A DNA stretch of 64,000 nt, taken from positions 558,001 to 622,000 of the forward strand of contig NZ_JBIGHY010000002.1 of NCBI RefSeq assembly GCF_043555865.1. Reading direction: 5' to 3'. A program made the position numbers and the translations under genes. The notes beneath the pieces are model-generated. The model saw nothing but the letters and a program-made list of their open reading frames with translations. It did no database searches and was not told where the DNA came from. Origin of the DNA: Pelomonas dachongensis. GTDB taxonomy: Bacteria > Pseudomonadota > Gammaproteobacteria > Burkholderiales > Burkholderiaceae_C. Position 1 is the first letter of the stretch. Each line of letters opens with the position of its first letter. Below, piece after piece: positions 50,586-59,103 of this stretch.

Positions 50586-51955
50586 CAGCTCTTCACCCAG
50601 GTCGTGCCCCCGGCACTGTCCTTCAGCGTGATGCCCCTGGCCGTCAGCTCGGCACGGATCGCATCGGCACCGGCAAAGTCCCGAGCGGCCTTGGCAGCAG
50701 CGCGGGCGGCGATGCGCTCCTCGATCCAGGTCGCGTCGTCACCCGACCCGCCCTGCAAGTAGTTGCGGGGGGCCTGCTGCAACACGCCCAACACGCCGGC
50801 CAGCGCCTTCAACAGGCCGGCCCTCTGCGGCGAGCGGTCGCGGTTCACCTCGTTGACCAGGTCGAACAGCACGGCCACGGCGCCCGGAGTGCCGAAGTCC
50901 TCGTCCATCGCGGCCTTGAAGGCGGCGGCGCTGGGCTCGGTCCAGTCGATGGCGACCTCGGCGGGATGCACCGCATCCAGCGCCGTGTACAGGCGCGTCA
51001 GCGCCGTACGGGCGTCTTCCAGGTGCGAGTCGCTGAAGTTGAATGGGCGGCGATAGTGCGTGCGCAGCATGAAGAAACGCAGCGTCTCGCCGTCGAACTT
51101 CTGCAGCACGTCGCGGATGGTGAAGAAGTTGCCCAGGCTCTTGGACATCTTCTCGCCATCGACATTCAGGAAGCCGTTGTGCAGCCAGTACTTCGCGAAG
51201 TCATAGCCGGCACCCTGGCTCTGCGCAATCTCGTTCTCGTGGTGCGGGAACTGCAGGTCGGCACCGCCGCCGTGGATGTCGAAGCTCTCACCCAGCAGCG
51301 CGCAGCTCATCGCTGAACACTCGATGTGCCAGCCCGGGCGGCCTTCGCCGAAGGGGGCAGCCCATTTGGCGTCGGCGGGCTCGTCGGCCTTGGCGGCCTT
51401 CCACAGCACGAAGTCCAGCGGGTCGAGCTTGCCGTCATCCACCGCCACGCGCTCGCCGGCGCGCAGGTCGTCCACACTCTTGCCGCTGAGCTTGCCGTAG
51501 CCCGCGAACTTGCGCACGGCGTAGTTCACGTCGCCGCCCTCGGCACGGTAGGCCAGACCGCGCGCCTCCAGCCGTTCGATCAGCGACAGCATCTGCGGCA
51601 CGTACCCGGTCGCGCGCGGCTCGTGGTCCGGTCGCAGCAGGCCCACTGCGGCGAAATCCTCGTGCATCGCGGCCGTCATTTCCTCGGTGAGCTGGCGGAT
51701 GGTCATGCCACGCTCCACGGCACGCCTGATGATCTTGTCGTCGATGTCCGTCACGTTGCGCACATAGGTCACCTGGTACCCGCTGGCGCGCAGCCAGCGG
51801 TAGATGACGTCGAACGCCATGTTCATGCGCAGATGGCCCATGTGGCACAAGTCGTAGACCGTGATGCCGCACACATACATGCGCACCTGGCCAGGCACGA
51901 GCGGCTGAAAGTCTTCGAGATTGCGACTGAGGGAGTTGTGGACGCGCAGGGACAT
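50585..51955 (-). CDS. cysS: Cysteinyl-tRNA synthetase
   Basis: 456 residues from the ATG at 51955 (a TTG three codons upstream is an alternative). Class I synthetase signatures are present: the HIGH motif as HMGH (in VYDLCHMGHLR) and the KMSKS motif (GEKMSKSLGNF). The zinc ligands include Cys in MYVCGITVYD, Cys in ECSAMS and the HHENEIAQS block. Function: charging tRNA-Cys. It is the first gene of the run cysS, glycosylase, accA, tilS, lysC on the minus strand. It is divergent from the TPR gene, with 124 bp between starts. Confidence 0.97.
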   Translation of the reverse strand: MSLRVHNSLSRNLEDFQPLVPGQVRMYVCGITVYDLCHMGHLRMNMAFDVIYRWLRASGYQVTYVRNVTDIDDKIIRRAVERGMTIRQLTEEMTAAMHEDFAAVGLLRPDHEPRATGYVPQMLSLIERLEARGLAYRAEGGDVNYAVRKFAGYGKLSGKSVDDLRAGERVAVDDGKLDPLDFVLWKAAKADEPADAKWAAPFGEGRPGWHIECSAMSCALLGESFDIHGGGADLQFPHHENEIAQSQGAGYDFAKYWLHNGFLNVDGEKMSKSLGNFFTIRDVLQKFDGETLRFFMLRTHYRRPFNFSDSHLEDARTALTRLYTALDAVHPAEVAIDWTEPSAAAFKAAMDEDFGTPGAVAVLFDLVNEVNRDRSPQRAGLLKALAGVLGVLQQAPRNYLQGGSGDDATWIEERIAARAAAKAARDFAGADAIRAELTARGITLKDSAGGTTWVKS

Positions 51956-52079
51956 GTGAAGCAAAAACGTGGGGCAGAGCCACCAACAAGAAGCCCCGCA
52001 CCGGGACCGACCAGGCGGGGCTCATAGAATGAATTCAGTATAGCGGCCACCCCCAAGGCCCCTCCCCGCTACAACCCTC

Positions 52080-52601
52080 ATGCGCCTGCCCCTCACCTCC
52101 CTCGCGCTGCTGTTCGCGCTGGCCACGCCGCCCGTGTTCGCAGACGACCTGGCCAGCGCCCAACGCCTGTGGCTGGCCGGCCAGAAGACGCAGGCCGCCG
52201 ACCTGGTTGCGCAAGCCCTGACCCGCACCCCGGACGATCTCCAGCTGCGCTTCGCGCTGGGCGTCATGCAGATGGAGCTGGGTGAGCGTGCCAAGGCCCA
52301 GGCACTGTTCACGCAGCTGACGCAAGACTTCCCGGACCTGGCCGACCCATTCAACAACCTCGCCGTGCTGCACGCCGCCGCCGGCGACCTTGACGCCGCC
52401 CAGGCAGCGCTGCAACAGGCGCTGCGCCTGCAGCCCGAGCACGCCCAGGCGCTGGAGAATCTGGGCGATGTGCTGGTGCGGCTCGCACTGCGCGCCTACC
52501 AGCGCGCCCAGAAGGCCAGCGTCGCGCCCGGCGATGCACTAGCCGGCAAGATCAGCCGCACGCTGGACCTGGCCGGCCCCCTCAAACAGATGACACGCTG
52601 A
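52080..52601 (+). CDS. Exported tetratricopeptide-repeat protein
   Basis: 173 residues with a signal peptide ending near VFA. About three TPR units follow (ASAQRLWLAGQKTQAADLVAQAL; LRFALGVMQMELGERAKAQALF; PFNNLAVLHAAAGDLDAAQAAL), then an extended helix. It is probably a periplasmic scaffold of unknown partner. It opens the plus-strand run TPR, ppiA, ppiB, lpxH, mtfA and lies 7 bp before ppiA. Confidence 0.85.
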   Translation: MRLPLTSLALLFALATPPVFADDLASAQRLWLAGQKTQAADLVAQALTRTPDDLQLRFALGVMQMELGERAKAQALFTQLTQDFPDLADPFNNLAVLHAAAGDLDAAQAALQQALRLQPEHAQALENLGDVLVRLALRAYQRAQKASVAPGDALAGKISRTLDLAGPLKQMTR

Positions 52602-52608
52602 GGTCACC

Positions 52609-53169
52609 ATGACAAAGATTGCTCTCCTGTTCGCCACACTGCTGGCGGCCACCGGCGCGTCGGCGCAGACCGTGAAGCTGCAGACATCCGAAGGCGACAT
52701 CCGCATCGAGCTGAACGCCGAGAAGGCGCCCAAGTCAGTCGCTAACTTCCTTCAGTACGTGAAGGCCGGCCACTACAACGGCGTCATCTTCCACCGCGTC
52801 ATTCCCAACTTCATGGTGCAGACCGGTGGCTATGACGCCAAGCTGAAGCAGCGCCCGACCAAGCCGCCCATTCCGCTGGAGTCAGGTAACGGCCTGCTCA
52901 ACCTGCGCGGAACGGTCGCTATGGCGCGCACCGGCGACCCCAACTCGGCGACGTCGCAGTTCTTTGTCAACGTTGTCGACAATATTTTCCTCGACGCCGA
53001 CGTCGGCCGCACAGGCACCGGCTACGCCGTCTTCGGTCAGGTCGTCGAGGGCATGGAAGTCGTCGACAAGATCCGTGCCGCGGAAACCAAAGCGGTGGGC
53101 GTGTTCGAGAACCTACCCATCAAGCCCGTCTTCATCACCAAGGCTCTGATCGAGCCTGCCAAAAAATGA
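52609..53169 (+). CDS. ppiA: Periplasmic cyclophilin-type peptidyl-prolyl isomerase
   Basis: 186 residues. The signal peptide ends near ASAQ, followed by a bacterial cyclophilin fold. The catalytic region is FHRVIPNFMVQTGG, with AMARTGDPNSATSQFFVNV as the second signature. Function: cis-trans isomerisation of prolyl bonds in exported proteins. Its stop overlaps the next cyclophilin gene by 4 nt (ATGA), and the two proteins are clearly paralogous, one exported and one not. Confidence 0.93.
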   Translation: MTKIALLFATLLAATGASAQTVKLQTSEGDIRIELNAEKAPKSVANFLQYVKAGHYNGVIFHRVIPNFMVQTGGYDAKLKQRPTKPPIPLESGNGLLNLRGTVAMARTGDPNSATSQFFVNVVDNIFLDADVGRTGTGYAVFGQVVEGMEVVDKIRAAETKAVGVFENLPIKPVFITKALIEPAKK

Positions 53170-53663
53170 GCCAAGTCAAACTCACCACCAACCACGGCGA
53201 CATCCTCATCGAACTGGACGCCGAGAAGGCGCCGCTGTCCGTCGCCAACTTCCTCAGCTATGTGCGCAGCGGCCACTACGACGGCACGGTGTTCCACCGC
53301 GTCATCAAGGGCTTCATGATCCAGGGCGGCGGCTTCCAGCCTGGCATGACGCAGAAGTCGACCGAAGCGCCGATCCAGAACGAGGCCAACAACGGCCTGA
53401 AGAACGCCCATTACACGCTGGCGATGGCACGCACCAATGCGCCGCACTCCGCCACCGCGCAGTTCTTCATCAACACCACCAACAACGGCTTCCTGGACTT
53501 CAAGTCCGAATCGCCGTCGGGCTGGGGCTATGCCGTGTTCGGCAAGGTCGTCGAGGGCCAGGACGTGGTCGACAAGATCGAGAAGGTCAAGACGGCTGGC
53601 CGCGGCGGCCACGGCGACGTGCCCGTCGATGACGTCGTCATCGAGAAGGCCGTCGAGGTTTGA
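53166..53663 (+). CDS. ppiB: Cytoplasmic cyclophilin-type peptidyl-prolyl isomerase
   Basis: 165 residues and no signal peptide. The signatures are FHRVIKGFMIQGGGF and AMARTNAPHSATAQFFINT. It closely resembles E. coli PpiB. It overlaps ppiA upstream, and its TGA overlaps the TTG start proposed for lpxH. Confidence 0.94.
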   Translation: MSQVKLTTNHGDILIELDAEKAPLSVANFLSYVRSGHYDGTVFHRVIKGFMIQGGGFQPGMTQKSTEAPIQNEANNGLKNAHYTLAMARTNAPHSATAQFFINTTNNGFLDFKSESPSGWGYAVFGKVVEGQDVVDKIEKVKTAGRGGHGDVPVDDVVIEKAVEV

Positions 53664-54406
53664 TCCACACGCTGACGGCCCCGGTGCGGTGGCAGCAGGT
53701 GGACCTGCTGTCCGATCTGCACCTCGGGCCGGACACGCCGGGCACGCTGGCCCGGCTAGAACAGCATTTCGCCGAGACGCCCGCTCAGGCAGTGCTACTG
53801 CTCGGCGATATCTTCGAAGTCTGGGTCGGCGACGATGCGCGCCATGAGCCGTTTGAAGCGGGCATCGTGGCGATGCTGCATGCCGCAAGCCGGCAACTGG
53901 ACCTGTTCTTCATGTCCGGCAACCGCGACTTCCTCGTAGGCCCCGATCTGCTGGCCGCTGCCGGCATGACCGCCCTGCCCGATCCCACCGTGCTGGATGC
54001 TTTCGGCCAGCGCTGGCTGCTCGCCCATGGCGACGCGCAATGCGTGGCCGACACGGCCTACCAGACCTGGCGCGCAACCAGCCGCTCTGCCGCGTGGCAG
54101 GCGGACTTCCTCGCCAAACCACTGGCGGACCGGCAGGCCTTCGGTCGCCAGGCACGAGCGCAGAGCCGCGCGTCACAGGCGGCGCAGTTGATGGGCACCG
54201 ACCTCGATGGCCCGACCTGCGGCAGGCTCCTGCATGAGGCGGATGCGACCACGCTGATTCACGGCCACACGCACCGGCCAGCCGTCCACGACCTGGGCGA
54301 CGGCCTGCAACGTGTCGTGCTGTCGGACTGGGATCTGGAGGGCCCCTCGGCTCGCGGCGACGTGATCCGCCTGTCCGCGGCCGGCCTGCAACGCGTGCCG
54401 CTGTGA
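53660..54406 (+). CDS. lpxH: UDP-2,3-diacylglucosamine diphosphatase
   Basis: 248 residues if it starts at the TTG at 53660, which overlaps the ppiB stop (TTGA). A GTG about ten codons on is the other candidate, and no ATG is available before the first motif. Metallophosphatase motifs are complete: DLHLG, GDIFEVWVGDD, GNRDF, HGD and HGHTHRP. Function: hydrolysis of UDP-2,3-diacylglucosamine to lipid X in lipid A synthesis. It overlaps mtfA downstream by 4 nt. Confidence 0.92.
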   Translation: MIHTLTAPVRWQQVDLLSDLHLGPDTPGTLARLEQHFAETPAQAVLLLGDIFEVWVGDDARHEPFEAGIVAMLHAASRQLDLFFMSGNRDFLVGPDLLAAAGMTALPDPTVLDAFGQRWLLAHGDAQCVADTAYQTWRATSRSAAWQADFLAKPLADRQAFGRQARAQSRASQAAQLMGTDLDGPTCGRLLHEADATTLIHGHTHRPAVHDLGDGLQRVVLSDWDLEGPSARGDVIRLSAAGLQRVPL

Positions 54407-55179
54407 TCCTCAAGGCCATCAAGGGCTGGCGCGAACAGCGCGCCATCGAACGCCACGCCATCCCCGATTCGCTGTGGCAGCTGACGCTGCTGCGCTATCC
54501 CTTCCTGGCCCGGCGCAGCGACGACGACCTCGCCGAGCTGCGGCGGCTGTGCAGCCTCTTCCTGTCGGCCAAGGAATTCCACGGCGTCAACGGCTTCGAG
54601 GTGACCGACGAAGTCGCCGTGGCCGTGGCCGCTCAGGCCTGTCTGCCGGTGCTGCGGTTGGGCCTGTCCTGGTACGACGGCTTCGTCGGCATCGTCATGC
54701 ACGAGGGTGAGGTCGTCGCGCAGCGCAGCGTCCAGGACGACGATGGCATCGTCCACGAGTACGACGAGGAGCTGGCCGGCGAAGCCATGGAGGGCGGCCC
54801 GCTGATGCTGAGCTGGAACGCGATCGCGGTCAGCAACGACCCGACGCAGTTTGGCAAGGACGAGGTGTTCAACGTGGTCATCCACGAGTTCGCCCACGTC
54901 ATCGACATGCGCGACGGCCTGGCCGACGGCGTGCCGCCGCTGGATGCGGCCGAGCGCGAGGGCTGGATCGCCACCATCGACGCGGAATGGGAGAAGTTCT
55001 GCGCGCGCATCGACGCCGGTGAGGACACGCTGATCGATCCCTACGGCGGCGAGGCCGTCGAGGAATTCTTCGCGGTAGCCGTCGAAGCCTTCTTCGTCGC
55101 ACCGGCCGCCATGCGGGCCGACGCGCCGGCGATGTACGACCTGCTCACCGGCTTCTTCAGACAGAACCCGGCAGGTTGA
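54403..55179 (+). CDS. mtfA: MtfA-type zinc peptidase (DUF980 family)
   Basis: 258 residues from a GTG that overlaps the lpxH stop. The zinc motif HEFAH lies at 161-165 (VIHEFAHVIDM), and a downstream EEFFAVAVEAFF segment supplies the likely third ligand Glu. Relatives of E. coli MtfA, which binds the repressor Mlc and has aminopeptidase activity, share this layout. Whether an Mlc target exists here is unknown. The stop codon lies at the 3' boundary of the group II intron. Confidence 0.9.
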   Translation: MILKAIKGWREQRAIERHAIPDSLWQLTLLRYPFLARRSDDDLAELRRLCSLFLSAKEFHGVNGFEVTDEVAVAVAAQACLPVLRLGLSWYDGFVGIVMHEGEVVAQRSVQDDDGIVHEYDEELAGEAMEGGPLMLSWNAIAVSNDPTQFGKDEVFNVVIHEFAHVIDMRDGLADGVPPLDAAEREGWIATIDAEWEKFCARIDAGEDTLIDPYGGEAVEEFFAVAVEAFFVAPAAMRADAPAMYDLLTGFFRQNPAG

Positions 55180-55726
55180 ATCGGGAACCATTTCGGCTCC
55201 GCCCTTCCCACACCACCTGGCATGCGGGTCCGCACCAGGCGGTTCGAGAGCTTGAGGTCATGAGAGCCGGGGAAGGCCCAGTCGGTCAAAGTAGCTGATG
55301 GTCAGGCATGGCCTTTGACATCCCCATGTCCTCGCTCACTTGCTCTCGTTCGGTCCTTCGCCTCTCGCTGGCGGCCTCAGCGGTTCCGCTACCCGGCTAC
55401 TACGACCTCTGCTGCCACCTCGCTGCGGCATGGCCGTCGCCCTTCAGGCGTGAGGCGAGGCTTTCTCAGGCAAGACACGCACTCCTTCACTGCACAACCG
55501 CCGGATCTACACCGCTTCGCCTTGATCACGAGAGCTTCGCAGTTCGTTGCCCGCTCGCCCTGCTTGGCAGTGCCTTCTATCCGGTTCTTGTCCATCGGCT
55601 CGCAGCTTCGCTCCACGCTTCCTCCCCACACTCGCTCGCCCTCGTGCAGTTGCGCTTCGCTTCGTCCGCTGTGATCAACTTACGGCGGGACTTGCACCCG
55701 TGAGAGTGCGCTCATGCTGAGCGCAC
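55180..55726 (-). mobile_element. ORF-less group II intron (bacterial class C-like) next to the clpA terminator
   Basis: About 547 nt with no convincing ORF on either strand. Read on the minus strand it begins GTGCGCTCAGCATGAGCGCAC, a GUGYG-type 5' end in a hairpin, followed by CACGGGTGCAAGTCCCG. Near the 3' end (about 55248-55213) ACCGCCTGG and CCAGGTGGT pair around TGCGGACCCGCA, a domain-V-like hairpin. A domain-VI-like hairpin GGAGCC-GAAA-TGGTTCC follows, and the element ends at about CCCGATT. Its 5' end lies directly after the clpA terminator stem, the preferred target of class C introns. There is no reverse transcriptase, so it can move only in trans, if at all. The exact 3' end is uncertain by 1-4 nt. 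Confidence 0.65.
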
Positions 55727-55754
55727 AAGGAAAAGGGACGCCGAGGCGTCCCTT
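55727..55754 (-). terminator. Intrinsic terminator of clpA, target site of the intron
   Basis: An 8-bp stem AAGGGACG/CGTCCCTT with loop CCTCGG is followed by TTTTCCTT on the minus strand, 4 nt after the clpA stop. The intron's first base follows immediately. Confidence 0.85.
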
Positions 55755-55757
55755 GCT

Positions 55758-58085
55758 TCAGGCCGTGGCGGGTTCCGCCTTCGGCTTGCCGTCCTTGCTG
55801 GGCTTGGGCGGCGTCGGCTGGATGTCCAGCACCGTCTCGCCCTTGTCGTCCACGTCCACGCTGAGCCGACCGCCATCCACCAGCTTGCCGAACAACAGTT
55901 CGTCGGCCAGCGCGCGGCGAATCGTGTCCTGGATCAGGCGCTGCATCGGCCGCGCGCCCATCAGCGGATCGAAGCCCTTCTTGGCGAGCTGCTTGCGCAG
56001 TGCGTCGGAGAAGCTGACCTCGACCTTCTTCTCCTGCAGCTGGCTTTCCAGCTGCAGCAGGAACTTGTCGACCACGCGCAGGATGATTTCCTCGTCCAGC
56101 GGACGGAACGACACGATGGCGTCCAGGCGGTTGCGGAACTCCGGCGTGAACAGACGCTTGATGTCGGCCATCTCGTCGCCCTGCTGGCGCGACGTGGTGA
56201 AGCCGATGGTCGACTTGTTCAGCGCCTCCGCCCCCGCGTTCGTCGTCATGATGATGATGACGTTGCGGAAGTCGGCCTTGCGCCCGTTGTTGTCGGTCAG
56301 CGTGCCGTGGTCCATGACTTGCAGCAGCACGTTGAAGACGTCCGGGTGGGCCTTCTCGATCTCGTCCAGCAACAACACGGCGTGCGGCTTCTTCGTGACG
56401 GCCTCGGTCAGCAGGCCGCCCTGGTCGAAGCCCACGTAGCCCGGAGGCGCGCCGATCAGGCGGCTGACGGCATGGCGTTCCATGTACTCCGACATGTCGA
56501 AGCGGATCAGCTCGATACCCAGGATGTAGGCGAGCTGCTTGGCCACTTCCGTCTTGCCGACGCCTGTAGGCCCGCTGAACAGGAAAGAGCCCACCGGCTT
56601 GTCAGGCCGGCCCAGACCCGAACGCGCCATCTTGATGGCGGCGGCGAGCGCGTCGACAGCCGGGTCCTGACCGAACACCACGCTCTTCAGGTCGCGGTCC
56701 AGCGTCTTGAGCTTGCTGCGGTCGTCGCTGTTGACCGACGCCGGCGGGATGCGCGCGATCTTGGCGACGATGTCTTCCACCTCGACACGCGTGATGGTCT
56801 TCTTCTGCTTGCTCTTGGGCAGGATGCGCTGCGCGGCGCCAGCCTCGTCGATGACGTCGATGGCCTTGTCCGGCAGGTGGCGGTCGTTGATGTACTTGGC
56901 CGACAGCTCCGCCGCGGCCTGCAGCGCGCCCAGCGCGTACTTGACCGAGTGGTGCTCCTCGAACCGGCTCTTCAAGCCCTTCAGGATCTCGATGGTCTGC
57001 TCCACCGACGGCTCGGCCACGTCGACCTTCTGGAAGCGCCGACTCAGCGCCGCGTCCTTCTCGAAGATGCCTCGATACTCGGTGAACGTGGTCGCGCCGA
57101 TGCACTTCATCGCGCCGCTGGACAACGCCGGCTTCAGCAGGTTGCTGGCGTCCAGCGTGCCGCCCGACGCCGCACCAGCGCCGATCAGCGTGTGGATCTC
57201 GTCGATAAACAGCACCGCGTTGGGTTGTTCCTTCAGCGCCTTCAACACGCCCTTCAAGCGCTGCTCAAAGTCACCGCGGTACTTGGTGCCCGCCAACAGC
57301 GCGCCCATGTCCAGCGAGTAGACGATTGCATCAGCCAGTACCTCGGGCACCTCGCCTTCAGTGATGCGCCAGGCCAGGCCCTCGGCGATGGCGGTCTTGC
57401 CCACGCCGGCCTCGCCGACCAGCAGCGGGTTGTTCTTGCGGCGGCGGCACAGCACCTGCACAACGCGCTCCACCTCGGCCTCGCGGCCGATCAGCGGGTC
57501 GATCTTGCCGTCCTTGGCGTGCTGGTTCAGGTTTTGCGTGTACTGCTCCAGCGGCGACGCCTTGCTGGCCCCGCCCTCGCCTTCCTCGCGCTCGCCTTCC
57601 TGCTGGCCCTGGCCCTGACCCTCGGGGCCCTTGGGGGGCTCGGGGTCGGTCTTCTTGATGCCGTGGGCGATGAAGTTGACGACGTCCAGGCGCGTGACGC
57701 CCTGCTGGTGCAGGTAGTACACGGCGTGCGAATCCTTCTCGCCGAAGATGGCGACGAGCACGTTGGCGCCGGTCACTTCCTTCTTGCCGCTGCCGGTGCT
57801 CTGCACATGCATGATGGCCCGCTGGATGACGCGCTGGAAGCCGAGCGTGGGCTGAGTGTCCACCTCGTCGCTGCCGCCCACCATCGGCGTGTTCTCCTTG
57901 ATGAACTGCGTCAGGCTCTTGCGCAGGTCGTCCAGGTTGGCCGCGCAGGCTCGCAGCACCTCCGCGGCGCTGGGGTTGTCGAGCAGCGCGAGCAGCAGGT
58001 GCTCGACGGTGATGAATTCGTGCCGCTGCTGGCGCGCCTCGACGAACGCCATGTGCAAACTGACTTCAAGCTCTTGCGCAATCAT
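55758..58085 (-). CDS. clpA: ATP-dependent Clp protease ATP-binding subunit ClpA
   Basis: 775 residues from the ATG at 58085 with a GGAGG Shine-Dalgarno. The N-domain that binds ClpS opens MIAQELEVSLHMAF. AAA-1 has Walker A GEAGVGKT and Walker B VLFIDEIHTLIGAG; AAA-2 has GPTGVGKT and LLLDEIEKAHPDV. There is no ClpB-type middle coiled coil. The acidic, Gln/Gly/Glu-rich linker after the N-domain (about 165-195) is a little long. Function: unfolding substrates for ClpP, including N-degron proteins. The start overlaps the clpS stop by 3 nt. Confidence 0.97.
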   Translation of the reverse strand: MIAQELEVSLHMAFVEARQQRHEFITVEHLLLALLDNPSAAEVLRACAANLDDLRKSLTQFIKENTPMVGGSDEVDTQPTLGFQRVIQRAIMHVQSTGSGKKEVTGANVLVAIFGEKDSHAVYYLHQQGVTRLDVVNFIAHGIKKTDPEPPKGPEGQGQGQQEGEREEGEGGASKASPLEQYTQNLNQHAKDGKIDPLIGREAEVERVVQVLCRRRKNNPLLVGEAGVGKTAIAEGLAWRITEGEVPEVLADAIVYSLDMGALLAGTKYRGDFEQRLKGVLKALKEQPNAVLFIDEIHTLIGAGAASGGTLDASNLLKPALSSGAMKCIGATTFTEYRGIFEKDAALSRRFQKVDVAEPSVEQTIEILKGLKSRFEEHHSVKYALGALQAAAELSAKYINDRHLPDKAIDVIDEAGAAQRILPKSKQKKTITRVEVEDIVAKIARIPPASVNSDDRSKLKTLDRDLKSVVFGQDPAVDALAAAIKMARSGLGRPDKPVGSFLFSGPTGVGKTEVAKQLAYILGIELIRFDMSEYMERHAVSRLIGAPPGYVGFDQGGLLTEAVTKKPHAVLLLDEIEKAHPDVFNVLLQVMDHGTLTDNNGRKADFRNVIIIMTTNAGAEALNKSTIGFTTSRQQGDEMADIKRLFTPEFRNRLDAIVSFRPLDEEIILRVVDKFLLQLESQLQEKKVEVSFSDALRKQLAKKGFDPLMGARPMQRLIQDTIRRALADELLFGKLVDGGRLSVDVDDKGETVLDIQPTPPKPSKDGKPKAEPATA

Positions 58086-58474
58086 GCGGCCTCCATAATG
58101 CACTGCAGGGGGTGGCCGGCGCGCCGGGAGGCGGCCAGTACCAGCTCCACCTTCGTGGCAGCAACGTCCTTGGTGAACACACCGCAGACACCGCGACCCT
58201 CGTGGTGGATTTTGAGCATGATCTGCGTCGCCGTATCGAGGTCGTGCCGGAAAAATTCCTGCAAAACCATGACAACAAACTCCATCGGCGTGAAATCGTC
58301 GTTCAGCAGCAGAACCTGATAGAGCCGCGGCGGCTCGGTTTTCTGGGTCTGGCGCTCGACGACCACGGCCCCTTCGCCCTCGTCACGGCCCGGCTTCGGC
58401 GGCGGCGCGGGTGGTGGCGGAGTCGAATGGTTTCGCGGCGGCAAAACGAGGTACACGGCGGGGTACACAGACAT
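58082..58474 (-). CDS. clpS: ClpS adaptor for N-degron substrates
   Basis: 130 residues; the conserved domain starts at about residue 45. The signature LLNDDFTPMEFVVMVLQEFF and the HHEGRGVCGVFTKDVA block are those of ClpS. The first 40 residues (a Pro-rich, hydrophobic opening) are unusual for the family, and no Shine-Dalgarno precedes the ATG at 58474. A downstream start (for example a GTG before the VVVERQ segment) is therefore possible. Function: delivers proteins with N-terminal Leu, Phe, Tyr or Trp to ClpAP. It overlaps clpA. Confidence 0.93.
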   Translation of the reverse strand: MSVYPAVYLVLPPRNHSTPPPPAPPPKPGRDEGEGAVVVERQTQKTEPPRLYQVLLLNDDFTPMEFVVMVLQEFFRHDLDTATQIMLKIHHEGRGVCGVFTKDVAATKVELVLAASRRAGHPLQCIMEAA

Positions 58475-58485
58475 GCGTTGATTCT

Positions 58486-58513
58486 ATCGAGCGGGGGTAT
58501 TCCCCCGCTCGAT
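58486..58513. repeat. Perfect 12-bp hairpin just upstream of clpS
   Basis: ATCGAGCGGGGG (58486-58497) and CCCCCGCTCGAT (58502-58513) are separated by TATT. No T-tract follows on either strand, so it is not an ordinary terminator. It begins 12 nt from the clpS start, where a ribosome site should lie. Confidence 0.8.
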
Positions 58514-58583
58514 GCCGGGCAGTTGGCGACGCTTGCCTGAATTGCAAGCATCCCCGGGTGAACCCGGCCGGGAAGGTCCCGAA

Positions 58584-58611
58584 TTGACGCTATTTCCTGC
58601 GCTACCAAAAT
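58584..58611 (+). promoter_or_regulatory. Possible sigma-70 promoter of the cold-shock gene
   Basis: TTGACG (58584-58589) and CAAAAT (58606-58611) are spaced by 16 bp, 43 nt before the chosen start. The match is moderate and rests on pattern only. Confidence 0.4.
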
Positions 58612-58654
58612 TCCGCCAGCCTCCTCGGGAGGTGCCACAACAATGGAGACAAAC

Positions 58655-58900
58655 ATGGCACTGGGCAAAGTCAAGTGGTTCAACGATGCCAAGGGCTTTG
58701 GATTCATCGAGCCGGAAGCCGGTGGTGAGGACATATTCGCCCATTTTTCGGCGATCCAGATGGAAGGCTTCAGAACGCTGAAGCAGGGCAGCCAGGTGCA
58801 GTTCGAGCTGGTGCAGGGCCCCAAGGGCCAGCTGGCGCAGAACATCACGCCGATGGAGGCCGCCCGCGCGGCCATGGAGGCCCAACCGCTCGCTTCCTGA
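58655..58900 (+). CDS. Cold-shock domain protein (CspA family)
   Basis: 81 residues from the ATG at 58655, which has GGAG 7 nt upstream; the in-frame ATG at 58643 (four residues more, also with GGGAGG upstream) is a fair alternative. The RNA-binding motifs RNP1 (KGFGFIE) and RNP2-like (DIFAHFSAI) are present. It has about 12 extra C-terminal residues (MEAARAAMEAQPLAS) beyond a standard Csp. Function: single-stranded RNA/DNA chaperone. It is monocistronic, with a strong terminator. Confidence 0.92.
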   Translation: MALGKVKWFNDAKGFGFIEPEAGGEDIFAHFSAIQMEGFRTLKQGSQVQFELVQGPKGQLAQNITPMEAARAAMEAQPLAS

Positions 58901-58934
58901 AATCCCTGCTGCGGGCCGTCTGGCCCGCACCGCA

Positions 58935-58966
58935 AGCCCCGTGGCCCGACAGTCCACGGGGCTTTT
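58935..58966 (+). terminator. Intrinsic terminator of the cold-shock gene
   Basis: A perfect 10-bp stem AGCCCCGTGG/CCACGGGGCT with a 9-nt loop is followed by T4, 34 nt after the stop. Confidence 0.9.
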
Positions 58967-59103
58967 GCGTTGGTGCGGGCTGCATGCAGCCTCGGCGAAG
59001 GCTCCTGCAGCGCCGGTTGCGAGCGGCTTGCTAGAGTTCGGGCCTTGCGCGCGGCCGCGAGGCCGCCGCGCTGCCGAGATTCGACATTCACCGGAACACC
59101 TTC

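Noticed and set aside
55308..55703. 131-codon plus-strand frame in the clpA-mtfA gap
   Set aside because: It falls wholly inside the intron-like element on its opposite strand. Similar frames recur wherever this element occurs and reflect RNA structure, not protein.
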